From Lachnospiraceae bacterium (GTDB lineage Bacteria > Bacillota > Clostridia > Lachnospirales > Lachnospiraceae), in contig CAJTIU010000022.1 in assembly GCA_910576335.1 (NCBI GenBank), positions 1-64,000 on the forward strand: a DNA stretch of 64,000 nucleotides. The letters are read 5' to 3'. The translations under genes were made by a program, and so were the position numbers. Of the stretch, positions 27,447 through 35,286 are shown piece after piece. Each line of letters opens with the position of its first letter. The first letter of the stretch is position 1. Under the pieces are notes generated by a model. The model was given only the letters and a program-made list of their open reading frames with translations. It did no database searches and was not told where the DNA came from.

Positions 27447-30400
27447 CTAATTAATCTTGATTGTTACCGACTTCTTTTTGCCGCTTCCGTCCGTTGCCAT
27501 AGCGGTAATCTTCACTTTTTTGCCTTTTCCTGCTTTCAGCGCTTTTACTTTGCCGGAGATGCTTACGGTTGCGTACTTTTTATTGCTGCTTGCCCACTTA
27601 ACCTTCTTATTCGCCTGCTTTGCTGCCGTGACTTTGGCTTTCAGTTTCAGCGTCTTTCCTGCCTTCACAGGCTTCTTTCCGGATATGGCTATCTTCTTTA
27701 CCGCACCTTTCATGGACTTTATCTTATAAGTAGCTTTCACTCCGCTGCCGTCCCTGGCTGTTGCTGTGATAGTCACTGACTTTCCGCCGGAGTTCTTCTT
27801 CATCGTGACGATACCGGCGCTGTTTACCGTTGCAACTTTTGTGTTGCCGGACTTCCATGTGACTGCTTTGTTTGAAGCATTAGAGGGTATAAACCTTGCA
27901 GTAAGCTTTATCTTCTTTCCGGCAGCAATCTGTTTTGAGATTCCGGAAAGCGTAATCCTGGAAACTTTTACCGGCTTGTTTGTTCCTGCCGGCGGATTTG
28001 TTGTATCCGATGAACCGCTCCCCGGCGTATTGTTGTCTCCGCCATTTCCATTGCCGCCGTTGTTCCCATCATCTCCATTGCCACTGTTGTTTCCGTCATC
28101 TCCGCCGTTTCCATCGTCCCCGCCGTTTCCGTCATCTCCGCCGTTTCCATCGTCTCCGCCGTTTCCATTGTCTCCGTTGTCTCCGCCGTTTCCATTGTCT
28201 CCGTTGTCTCCGCCGTTTCCATCGTCCCCGCCGTTTCCGTTGTCTCCGCCGTTTCCGTTGTCTCCGTTGTCTCCACCGTTTCCGTCGTCTCCGCCGTTTC
28301 CGTCATCTCCGCCGTTTCCATCGTTTCCATCGTCTCCGCCGTTTCCGTCATCTCCGCCGTTTCCGTCGTCTCCGTCATCCACACTTTCTCCGGGTCTTAG
28401 AAATTCTTTTTTGTCTTCGGCTGCCACCTCAATCTCTAGCCCATCTGAACTTACTCTCCCCGCATAATAAGCATGGTGTTCAGAAGTCAGATTAAGGTTC
28501 AGCGCACTGCGCACACTCACATTGCTAATTGAACCTGTCCTGTCTACAACCCCACCAGGACTGGTGACAAATGGCACATAACTGACATCGTTTGACGCAC
28601 GCAGCCACCAATAGCAGGTGTCCCTACTCACATTTTGTGATTCAAACACGGCTCCCATTGCCTTGGCATAAGTACTGCTCTTACTCCGTCGTATCTTAGA
28701 AAGAGATTCTTTCGTGTTTCCAAATCCATAGGCCTTTGCACTATCCCCAATCACTTCTGACTCTGACAAAAAGAACACCCGATCTTGCGTGTTATCACTT
28801 CCCTCTAATCCAGTGTCAGAAGCAGGAACGTTCACCACGTCCGTAACCTCGACTGCCGTTTTTTCTTCTTCGGTAAATGCACTCTCGATAAAACTTTTAC
28901 TTTTATAAAACGTTTTCTCAGGGTCACTCGTCAGTTCATGTCCGTTCAGCCACTTTCTGATCCCGCTCGTTTCCCATTTAGAATTTTCCTGTAGAACATT
29001 ATATACCTGCGTGTCCAGTGCAACATCAGTCAAAAGGAACGCCCGCTCCTTATCCACATTCAATACCCGCCACTTGATTGGTTCATATTTAAAATAGTGG
29101 TATGTAACATCATCTTCCCATGTATAATGAGGTCCACTGCCATACGTAGCATCAGCTTTCTTTATCCTGCGGTATCTTTCCCCGTCTAATGTAACATCAT
29201 TTCCTTCCCAGTCGTTATCTTGAGCATCTGTCAGTTTCTTATATAATTCGGCATCTTCTATAAGCTCAACAGATCCCAGTCTGTCTTTAGCTATAGCGTT
29301 ATAAGCATCTGTGGATGCAACAACCTCTGCCTGCGGATAGCTGCCGAACCAAACACAGTCCCATATTGCCGTCTCCACTCCATTCAAGCCCTCTTTTGTC
29401 ATTGGGACTTTTAGTCTGGTTCCAATCTTCCCGGAAGCATACTGTGTCTTCGGATTACCAAGATTGTCGATTGCTTCGTTGTCTTCCGCCGGTGTCTCTT
29501 CCACAGTTCCGTCAGAACACACCTTTCCTGCATAACAGGCGCCGCTACCAGAAGACAAATCAAGATTCAGCGCAGACCGTACACCAGTCGTTGTATCTAG
29601 CGTTCTGGCATCACTGCCAATATTTCCTGTCTCCATGCTCCTTGATGAAGAAGCTATACTGTGACCCGGCGTACGCAGCCACCACGCGCTGAAGCCCTTA
29701 GCTGTATCCGTTGCCTTGAACTGTATACCCATCGCCTTTGCATAAGTGCTACTCTTACTCTTGCGAGTTACCGCAGATTCGCTCGCCGGTATCCCAAACC
29801 CATAAGCTCTTGCACTGTCCTCGCTTGACTCTGATTCTGACAAGAGAAAAATCTTATCTTTCGTATCACTTCCTCCACTAGTCAAGTATTCAGAATTAGG
29901 GGCATTCACTACATCTGTCTCTACAATGGCCGCTTTTTCCTTTTCATCAAATGCACTTTCAATAAAACTTTTTGTTACGTAGAGCTTGTCATTCTCGGTC
30001 GTATTTCCATTCAGCCACCTTCGGATACCACAGCCTTCCCATTGAACTGGTGTGCCATGTACCTGAGTATCCAGCGCGGTATCAGAAAGAAGGAACGCCT
30101 GATTCCCATCTACCTTTAATACCCGCCATTTCACAGGCTCATATTTAAAATAATGATACGAAGTATCATCACTCTCCCACTTATAATCCACAGTCCCGAG
30201 CCGAAGACCGACTACATCACTTGATTTTATCCTTCGGTATTTTTGTCCGTCTAATGTAATATCTCCCCCTTCCCATTGACCGTCTTCGGCATTCTTTAGA
30301 CTCTGATACAGCCCGGCATCTTCTATGATGTCGCCGTCTTCCAAAATACTTTGCTCTACTGCGGCATAGCTCTCTGCGGATTCTACAATCTCCGCCTGTG

Positions 30401-30593
30401 GGTAACTCCCGAACCAAACACAGTCCCATGTTGCCTTCACATTAGGGATTGTACCGCTAATCTCCCCCACATTCGGATTATCTGTTTTCCCAGCCACTTC
30501 CTGCGCACCAGCAGTGACTCCTGAGCATAAGCTCATGCTCATCACGGCAGCAAGCAGCAGTGCCGTCTTCCTGTAAACTGTCATTTTCTTCAT
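27447..30593 (-). CDS. Secreted protein with two DUF6273 domains, Gly/Asp linker and two BIG2 domains
   Basis: The start is the ATG at 30593, after GGAGGAAGAGC; an in-frame ATG 51 bp upstream lies before the ribosome site. The 1,048-residue product has a signal peptide (MKKMTVYRKTALLLAAVMSM, cleavage after AGA near 31), two DUF6273 domains (TWDCVWFGSYPQAEIVESAE near 54; IWDCVWFGSYPQAEVVAST near 410), a low-complexity linker of about 120 residues made of GGDDGNGGD units, and two BIG2 domains ending in KKKSVTIKIN. The BIG2 pair is almost identical to that of the downstream gene, a sign of recent duplication. It is first in a two-gene operon controlled by a promoter with a G10 tract. A cell-surface or adhesin-like role is inference. 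Confidence 0.86.
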   Translation of the reverse strand: MKKMTVYRKTALLLAAVMSMSLCSGVTAGAQEVAGKTDNPNVGEISGTIPNVKATWDCVWFGSYPQAEIVESAESYAAVEQSILEDGDIIEDAGLYQSLKNAEDGQWEGGDITLDGQKYRRIKSSDVVGLRLGTVDYKWESDDTSYHYFKYEPVKWRVLKVDGNQAFLLSDTALDTQVHGTPVQWEGCGIRRWLNGNTTENDKLYVTKSFIESAFDEKEKAAIVETDVVNAPNSEYLTSGGSDTKDKIFLLSESESSEDSARAYGFGIPASESAVTRKSKSSTYAKAMGIQFKATDTAKGFSAWWLRTPGHSIASSSRSMETGNIGSDARTLDTTTGVRSALNLDLSSGSGACYAGKVCSDGTVEETPAEDNEAIDNLGNPKTQYASGKIGTRLKVPMTKEGLNGVETAIWDCVWFGSYPQAEVVASTDAYNAIAKDRLGSVELIEDAELYKKLTDAQDNDWEGNDVTLDGERYRRIKKADATYGSGPHYTWEDDVTYHYFKYEPIKWRVLNVDKERAFLLTDVALDTQVYNVLQENSKWETSGIRKWLNGHELTSDPEKTFYKSKSFIESAFTEEEKTAVEVTDVVNVPASDTGLEGSDNTQDRVFFLSESEVIGDSAKAYGFGNTKESLSKIRRSKSSTYAKAMGAVFESQNVSRDTCYWWLRASNDVSYVPFVTSPGGVVDRTGSISNVSVRSALNLNLTSEHHAYYAGRVSSDGLEIEVAAEDKKEFLRPGESVDDGDDGNGGDDGNGGDDGNDGNGGDDGNGGDDGNGGDNGDNGNGGDNGNGGDDGNGGDNGDNGNGGDNGDNGNGGDDGNGGDDGNGGDDGNGGDDGNNSGNGDDGNNGGNGNGGDNNTPGSGSSDTTNPPAGTNKPVKVSRITLSGISKQIAAGKKIKLTARFIPSNASNKAVTWKSGNTKVATVNSAGIVTMKKNSGGKSVTITATARDGSGVKATYKIKSMKGAVKKIAISGKKPVKAGKTLKLKAKVTAAKQANKKVKWASSNKKYATVSISGKVKALKAGKGKKVKITAMATDGSGKKKSVTIKIN
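28031..28385. repeat. In-frame tandem repeats coding the Gly/Asp/Asn linker
   Basis: Repeats of 9- and 18-bp units (GCCGTTTCC with CGTCTCC-type variants on the plus strand) run for about 350 bp. All are multiples of three, so copy-number change would alter linker length but not frame. Confidence 0.85.
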
Positions 30594-30626
30594 TGCTCTT
30601 CCTCCATAATCTATATTTACTTTTCG

Positions 30627-30654
30627 ATTATACCCCCCCCCCACTATTTGTCAA
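30627..30654 (-). promoter_or_regulatory. Promoter with G10 tract in the spacer (candidate phase switch)
   Basis: On the minus strand TTGACA (30654-30649) and TATAAT (30632-30627) are both perfect and are separated by 16 bp, ten of which are an uninterrupted G run (plus-strand C at 30633-30642). The spacing is one base short of the 17-bp optimum. Slipped-strand mispairing in such tracts changes promoter strength. It drives the two-gene DUF6273/BIG2 operon about 30 bp downstream. Confidence 0.85.
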
Positions 30655-30696
30655 TCTTTAGGCAATGCTAAAATAGAGCTGTTTCACGAAGGATGT

Positions 30697-30775
30697 GTTA
30701 CTGTTCACTCCGTGACCAGTAACATTCGCAAATCCATTTAAAATTCGCTTTGCGAATGGGATTTGCTCACTCCTA
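30697..30775. repeat. Partial element A' (79 bp)
   Basis: GTTACTGTTCACTCCGTGAC, a central hairpin (ATTCGC / GCGAAT) and GGGATTTGCTCAC match the first 80 bp of the elements at 63375-63508 and (inverted) 46280-46415; the second half is missing. Confidence 0.7.
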
Positions 30776-30830
30776 CTCATCAACTGCGGCAAGCACTCTT
30801 GACATGGTCGGTACTGATGGCATCCCGTTT

Positions 30831-30864
30831 GGGGACGGGGCATTTTTAAAAATGCCCCGTCCCC
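30831..30864. repeat. GGGGACGGGG palindrome, copy 4
   Basis: Identical 34-bp core, ending 6 bp before the stop codon of the small cysteine protein on the minus strand. Confidence 0.9.
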
Positions 30865-30870
30865 AGTCAC

Positions 30871-31026
30871 TCAGTCATGTTTCGTTTCTTCAAGTTGTCT
30901 CTTCGCGCTAATCTCCGCCCTCCTGCATCCTCCTCCTGACACCTCGTATACCTTTCCGTCTTTCAGAATAACATCCAGGTAGCACATATTACTGCAGCCG
31001 CTGCAGGTTATCTTTTTCACTTCCAT
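30871..31026 (-). CDS. DUF1667-like cysteine mini-protein
   Basis: The 51-residue product starts at ATG 31026 after GGGAGGAAGAG. It has ITCSGCSNMCYLDV and VYEVSGGGCRRAE, i.e. a Cx2Cx3C cluster and a fourth cysteine about 21 residues later, the layout of the small DUF1667 proteins that accompany anaerobic glycerol-3-phosphate dehydrogenase and related oxidoreductases, where they may bind metal or an Fe-S cluster. No such oxidoreductase is adjacent; the nearest are the dehydrogenases 400 bp away on the other strand. The coding potential rests on the ribosome site and cysteine pattern. Confidence 0.6.
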   Translation of the reverse strand: MEVKKITCSGCSNMCYLDVILKDGKVYEVSGGGCRRAEISAKRQLEETKHD

Positions 31027-31055
31027 ACTCTTCCTCCCAACATTTGTTATTATGT

Positions 31056-31239
31056 AAGCGTCAAAAGGTGTTTTAACGCTTCTGATACACGGATTGTTCC
31101 GTGCTTACGCACTCTCACAATCCCAAAACACCTCGAATCCGTTCATTTTTCTACGAAAAATGGCTACTTCTCGGTGTTTTACGCGTCCCAAAGTCATGCT
31201 TTTTCATGCAAGTATGAAACGCGTGACCTTTTGACGCTT
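31056..31239. repeat. Inverted-repeat element C (184 bp)
   Basis: The ends AAGCGTCAAAAGGTG (31056-31070) and the complement of GACCTTTTGACGCTT (31225-31239) form terminal inverted repeats of 14 bp. Inside is a second hairpin, CATGCTTTTTCATGC with GCATGAAA-type partners, which also occurs at 58394-58425. No coding capacity. Confidence 0.65.
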
Positions 31240-31293
31240 GTATCATATTATATCTTTCCTTTAGAACTCAATCATACCACACCGAATCCGCTA

Positions 31294-31322
31294 TTGACAA
31301 ACAATTAACGGCTTGTTATATT
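31294..31322 (+). promoter_or_regulatory. Promoter of the alcohol/aldehyde dehydrogenase pair
   Basis: TTGACA (31294-31299), 17-bp spacer, TATATT (31317-31322), about 80 bp before the dehydrogenase start. Confidence 0.7.
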
Positions 31323-31404
31323 GATTTTTGGGAAAATGTTCCGATTCACTTCTATCCCCTCATATTAATGAAAAAAACAATGTAATGAAAGGACGAATAT
31401 CACC

Positions 31405-32655
31405 ATGAACCCATTTAGAAAAGTCTGGTGCAGAACGTTCCAGACAGCATTCAAAATTGCAATTCCATTTCTCCCTTACCGGAAGCCGCAGATTGTAGGG
31501 AGTGTAAGTGCCCTGCCTGAGTTGCTGCATGCAAAGGGATGTGGCCATGTTCTGATTATTACGGATGCAGGTATTATGAAGCTCGGCCTTACAAAGAGGC
31601 TTGAAAAAGCGCTGAAGGCAAATGGCATTGCATATAAGATCTATGACAAAACTGTTGCGAATCCGACAACTGCCAATGTTGCCGAAGCCCTGGAGCTCTA
31701 TCTTTCCAGTGGATGTAATGCCATCATCGGCTTTGGGGGCGGCTCTAGTATGGACTGCGCTAAGGCCGTTGGGGCAAGAGCGGCTAAGCCGAAGCAGTCC
31801 CTGGCGAAGATGAAGGGCATCTTGAAGGTACATAAAAGACTTCCTCTTCTCATTGCCATCCCGACCACGGCGGGAACCGGAAGCGAGACGACACTTGCCG
31901 CTGTCATTACAGATGCGGAAACAAGGCATAAATATACGATCAATGATTTCCCGCTGATTCCCCGCTATGCGGTGCTTGATCCGAAGGTGACCCTGAGCCT
32001 TCCTCCTTTTATTACAGCGACTACCGGGATGGATGCCCTGACTCATGCGGTGGAGGCCTACATCGGGAATTCCACAACCTACCGGACCCGGAAGGATGCC
32101 TTGCTGGCAGTCAGGCTTATCTTTGAAAATATTGATACTGTCTACAATGACGGGAAAAACGTGAATGCAAGAAGAAATATGCTCCATGCCTCTTTTTATG
32201 CCGGATGTGCATTTACCAAATCCTATGTCGGTTATATCCATGCCGTTGCCCACTCTCTTGGCGGAGAGTACAACGTACCCCATGGATATGCCAATGCGGT
32301 CCTGCTTCCTTTCGTACTGGAAGCCTACCGAGCATCCGGACGCGGAAATTCCTCCTATGATAAAAAGCTCCACCGGCTCGCCGTTGCCGCGGGCTTGGCT
32401 GAAAATGACACACCACACGATGCTGCTGCCATGTCATTTATTGATGCCATCAAAAACATGAAGACACGTTTTGGGATTGGTGATACAATAGAAGAGATTA
32501 AGGAAGAAGACATCCCGAAGCTCTCCCACTATGCAGACAAGGAGGCGAACCCTCTCTATCCGGTTCCGGTGCTGATGGATGCCAGAGAGCTTGAGCAATT
32601 TTACTATATGCTTATGGATACGGAGGAGGTTGACCATGACAGAAACAGAGATTAA
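31405..32655 (+). CDS. Iron-containing alcohol dehydrogenase
   Basis: The 416-residue enzyme belongs to the group III (iron-dependent) alcohol dehydrogenases, NAD(P)H-linked reductases of aldehydes. Visible are the NAD-binding GFGGGSSMDCAKAVG (about 110-124), the PTTAGTGSETT loop (about 154-164), and metal ligands in TATTGMDALTHAVEAY (Asp/His, about 208-223) and HSLGGEYNVPHGYANA (His pair, about 281-296). An extra N-terminal stretch (MNPFRKVWCRTFQTAFKIA) precedes the usual start of the fold. AAAGGACG lies upstream. It overlaps the aldehyde dehydrogenase by 20 bp, so the two probably interconvert an alcohol, its aldehyde and the acid. Confidence 0.9.
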   Translation: MNPFRKVWCRTFQTAFKIAIPFLPYRKPQIVGSVSALPELLHAKGCGHVLIITDAGIMKLGLTKRLEKALKANGIAYKIYDKTVANPTTANVAEALELYLSSGCNAIIGFGGGSSMDCAKAVGARAAKPKQSLAKMKGILKVHKRLPLLIAIPTTAGTGSETTLAAVITDAETRHKYTINDFPLIPRYAVLDPKVTLSLPPFITATTGMDALTHAVEAYIGNSTTYRTRKDALLAVRLIFENIDTVYNDGKNVNARRNMLHASFYAGCAFTKSYVGYIHAVAHSLGGEYNVPHGYANAVLLPFVLEAYRASGRGNSSYDKKLHRLAVAAGLAENDTPHDAAAMSFIDAIKNMKTRFGIGDTIEEIKEEDIPKLSHYADKEANPLYPVPVLMDARELEQFYYMLMDTEEVDHDRNRD

Positions 32656-34015
32656 GAAAATCGTAGGGGAACAGCGCTCTTATTTTCATACAGGCGCAAC
32701 CCTTCCCGTCAGTGTACGGGTTCATGCACTGAATAAACTGAGAAGCTGCATTATTGAAAAAGAAGAAAAGATCAATAAAGCCATCCATCAGGATCTCGGG
32801 AAAAGCGCCTTTGAGACATACATGTGTGAGACCGGGCTAGTCTTAAGTGAGCTTAGCTATATGTTAAAACACATTTATTCCTATGCAAAGGAGAAAAATG
32901 TTCGCACGCCTCTTGCCCAGTTTCATTCGAGAAGTTACAAGAAACCGTCACCCTATGGCGTTACACTCATTATGAGTCCGTGGAACTATCCGTTTCTTCT
33001 GACCATTGATCCGCTGGTGGATGCCATTGCTGCCGGAAATACGGCTGTTGTAAAGCCCAGCGCCTATTCTCCCTGCACAAGTGAAATCATCCAGGAGATC
33101 ATTTGTGAGTGCTTCGACAGAAAGTATGTAGCCGCCGTCACCGGAGGACGTGCAGAAAACACCTGCCTTCTCAATGAACATTTTGACTATATCTTTTTTA
33201 CCGGAAGCCAGGCTGTCGGCAAAGAAGTCATGCGGTGTGCATCCAAACATCTTACCCCTGTTACCCTGGAGCTAGGCGGAAAGAGCCCCTGCATCATTGA
33301 AAGAAACGCGAATCTGAAGCTTGCAGCCAGACGGGTGGTATTTGGAAAATATCTGAACTGCGGGCAGACCTGCGTGGCGCCGGATTATATTTACTGCGAC
33401 CGCAGTGTAAAGGAGCAATTCATAAAAGAAGTGAAAAAGCAGATTCAGAAACAGTATGGAAAGCAGCCTCTTTCCTGTAAAAATTATGGAAAGATTATTA
33501 ATGAAAAGCACTTTGACCGGATACGCGGGCTCATTGACCCGGAAAAGGTGGTCTGCGGAGGGCATACAAACCGTGCGAAGCTTCAGATCGACCCGACCGT
33601 CCTGGATAACGTGACCTTTGCAGATGCCATTATGCAGGAGGAAATCTTCGGGCCGCTTATGCCGGTGCTGACATATGACTCCCTGGATGAAGTTATCCGT
33701 AATATTAATTCCATGCCGCACCCGCTTGCCCTCTATATTTTTACAAATGACCACGCTGCAGCAGAAAAGATTACCTCCCGGTGCGGTTTCGGGGGCGGAT
33801 GTATTAATGATACAATCATCCACCTTGCCACCAGCGAGATGGGCTTCGGCGGATTCGGGGCAAGCGGAATGGGCTCTTATCACGGGAAAGCCGGATTTGA
33901 TACCTTTACCCATTATAAGAGTATGGTGGATAAAAAAACATGGCCGGATCTGCCAATGAGATATCAGCCATATAAAAAGCAAAATGAAAAGCTTTTACGG
34001 ATGTTTTTGAAGTAG
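32636..34015 (+). CDS. Aldehyde dehydrogenase (class 3 / fatty-aldehyde type)
   Basis: The 459-residue product oxidises aldehydes to acids with NAD(P)+. SPWNYPFLLTIDPLVDAIAAG (split; about 105-125) holds the conserved Asn, LELGGKSP the catalytic general-base Glu (about 211), and GKYLNCGQTCVAPDY the nucleophilic Cys (about 245). EEIFGPLMPVL is the C-terminal signature. The short length without an N-terminal extension fits class 3. The ATG at 32636 follows GGAGGAGGT and lies inside the end of the alcohol dehydrogenase gene; a longer frame from 32579 lacks a ribosome site. The tail PLAQFHSRSYKKPSPYG matches ALDH3-like bacterial enzymes. Confidence 0.92.
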   Translation: MTETEIKKIVGEQRSYFHTGATLPVSVRVHALNKLRSCIIEKEEKINKAIHQDLGKSAFETYMCETGLVLSELSYMLKHIYSYAKEKNVRTPLAQFHSRSYKKPSPYGVTLIMSPWNYPFLLTIDPLVDAIAAGNTAVVKPSAYSPCTSEIIQEIICECFDRKYVAAVTGGRAENTCLLNEHFDYIFFTGSQAVGKEVMRCASKHLTPVTLELGGKSPCIIERNANLKLAARRVVFGKYLNCGQTCVAPDYIYCDRSVKEQFIKEVKKQIQKQYGKQPLSCKNYGKIINEKHFDRIRGLIDPEKVVCGGHTNRAKLQIDPTVLDNVTFADAIMQEEIFGPLMPVLTYDSLDEVIRNINSMPHPLALYIFTNDHAAAEKITSRCGFGGGCINDTIIHLATSEMGFGGFGASGMGSYHGKAGFDTFTHYKSMVDKKTWPDLPMRYQPYKKQNEKLLRMFLK

Positions 34016-34086
34016 AAGGAATCTTGGCGACACCCAAGAACGTGCTACCACATTTCGACAGGATTAGTAATTATAGCATCAACCTT

Positions 34087-34557
34087 TTATAGCGCCTCCA
34101 GGATCTTTACCAGACCGGCCAGCCCTTCTTTGTCTTCTTCATCGAACCTCGCAAAAGAAGGGCTGTCGATATCCAGAACTCCTATAACTGTATCCCCCTT
34201 ATGCATCGGAATGACAATCTCCGAATTGGAGGCGCTGTCACAGGCAATGTGACCCGGGAATTCGTGGACATTCTTCACCAGTAAACCTTCGTCTCTCTCT
34301 ACTGCAGTGCCGCAGACGCCCTTCCCAACCGGGATCTCTACACAGGCGGGCCTCCCCTGGAAAGGTCCTAAGACCAGACGGTCTTCCTGCATGAGATAAA
34401 AGCCTGCCCAGTTGATATCTGTCAGCGCCTCCCAGAGAAGGGCGGATGTATTCGCAAGATTGGAAATCAGATACGGCACTCCGTCCGTAAGCCCCTTAAG
34501 CCGGACTCTCAGAAGCCGGTATAAGGCTTCTTTTTCGGTTGGGTATGCATTATTCAT
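34087..34557 (-). CDS. msrC: Free methionine-(R)-sulfoxide reductase (GAF domain)
   Basis: The 156-residue GAF-domain protein reduces free Met-R-sulfoxide. The family pattern is clear: NWAGFYLMQEDRLVLGPFQG (about 50-69), the GKGVCGTAV cysteine (about 84) and IACDSASNSEIVIPM (cysteine about 108), then GVLDIDSPSFARFDEED. ATG 34557 follows GGAG by 9 nt; an in-frame ATG at 34578 would start before the ribosome site. It is the last gene of a minus-strand run after the restriction island and a small protein. Confidence 0.9.
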   Translation of the reverse strand: MNNAYPTEKEALYRLLRVRLKGLTDGVPYLISNLANTSALLWEALTDINWAGFYLMQEDRLVLGPFQGRPACVEIPVGKGVCGTAVERDEGLLVKNVHEFPGHIACDSASNSEIVIPMHKGDTVIGVLDIDSPSFARFDEEDKEGLAGLVKILEAL

Positions 34558-34577
34558 TGTTATCACTCCTTCCCTCA

Positions 34578-34811
34578 TCAGAATTCTTTTGTGATCTCTG
34601 TTACACCATAGGTTTCCTTAAAGGACTGTAGATCCTTCTCATTCCGGATCAGCATGATGTCTGTGAACTTTCCGGTATGCAGATCCTTGAAGCCTGCAAC
34701 CTGTTCGCCGGTACAGATGCTGCAGCGGATGACTGGCTTATGGACAACTGGATCGTAGGATTGTTCTATGGCGTGTTTTTCCTGATTCTTTTTCTTAAAT
34801 AGTTGGAACAT
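34578..34811 (-). CDS. Conserved small protein of unknown function
   Basis: The 77-residue product is basic at the N-terminus (MFQLFKKKNQEKH), has RCSICTGEQVAGFKDL (a CxxC pair about 30-33) and ends VTEITKEF. Similar small proteins occur in Lachnospiraceae, but I know no function. The CxxC could bind metal. It overlaps the Vsr-like gene by 17 bp and precedes msrC by about 20 bp, so it links the two transcriptionally. Confidence 0.6.
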   Translation of the reverse strand: MFQLFKKKNQEKHAIEQSYDPVVHKPVIRCSICTGEQVAGFKDLHTGKFTDIMLIRNEKDLQSFKETYGVTEITKEF

Positions 34812-35259
34812 GTGAAACCTCTTCCTTTTCTCTGATTTTCAAATCAAAAATAGCCTCTTCAATTACTTTAATACATTCATCTGTATTTTTCTTTATATCA
34901 TTACCCCAGAAACGAATAACCGTCCAGCCCATGAAAAGAAGTTTCTTGTTAATTTCATCATCTCGCTCCCGATTTCTTGATATTTTACTAATCCAGAACT
35001 CACTATTATTGCTCTTTTCCAGCCTTGGCTTAAGGACTTCCCAATCCTTTCCATGAAAGAATTCCCCATCGCAAAAAACTGCGATTTTATATTTAGTCAA
35101 AGCAATATCCGGTTTTCCGGGTAAATCTTTATAATTCTTCCTATACCGGTATCCTCTCTCCCACAGCGCCTTTCTCAGCAGCACTTCAATCTTTGTATTA
35201 TTAGATTTTATATGCTGCATGTTCTTGCGGCGCTGTTCCGGCGTTAATACGTCAGCCAT
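34795..35259 (-). CDS. vsr: Vsr-like very-short-patch endonuclease
   Basis: The 154-residue product starts MADVLTPEQRRKNMQHIKSN like Vsr, the nuclease that nicks beside T:G mismatches left by deamination of 5-methylcytosine. The catalytic region is GKPDIALTKYKIAVFCDGEFFHG (Asp about 54), followed by FWISKISRNRERDDEI and GWTVIRFWGNDI. The usual GCFWHGC zinc cysteines are replaced (GEFFHGKDW), so zinc binding is altered. ATG 35259 is chosen over 35277 because it matches family starts and has GGTGAAG upstream. It lies next to two C5-cytosine methyltransferases, as expected for a repair partner. Confidence 0.85.
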   Translation of the reverse strand: MADVLTPEQRRKNMQHIKSNNTKIEVLLRKALWERGYRYRKNYKDLPGKPDIALTKYKIAVFCDGEFFHGKDWEVLKPRLEKSNNSEFWISKISRNRERDDEINKKLLFMGWTVIRFWGNDIKKNTDECIKVIEEAIFDLKIREKEEVSHVPTI

Positions 35260-35286
35260 AATCTTCACCGCCATCATTACATATCA

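Noticed and set aside
28031-28385. CRISPR-like regular repeats
   Set aside because: Units are 9/18 bp with no unique spacers and code for an in-frame Gly/Asp linker.
27766-28495. Proline/serine-rich open frames on the plus strand
   Set aside because: They are antisense shadows of the Gly/Asp repeat linker and lack ribosome sites.
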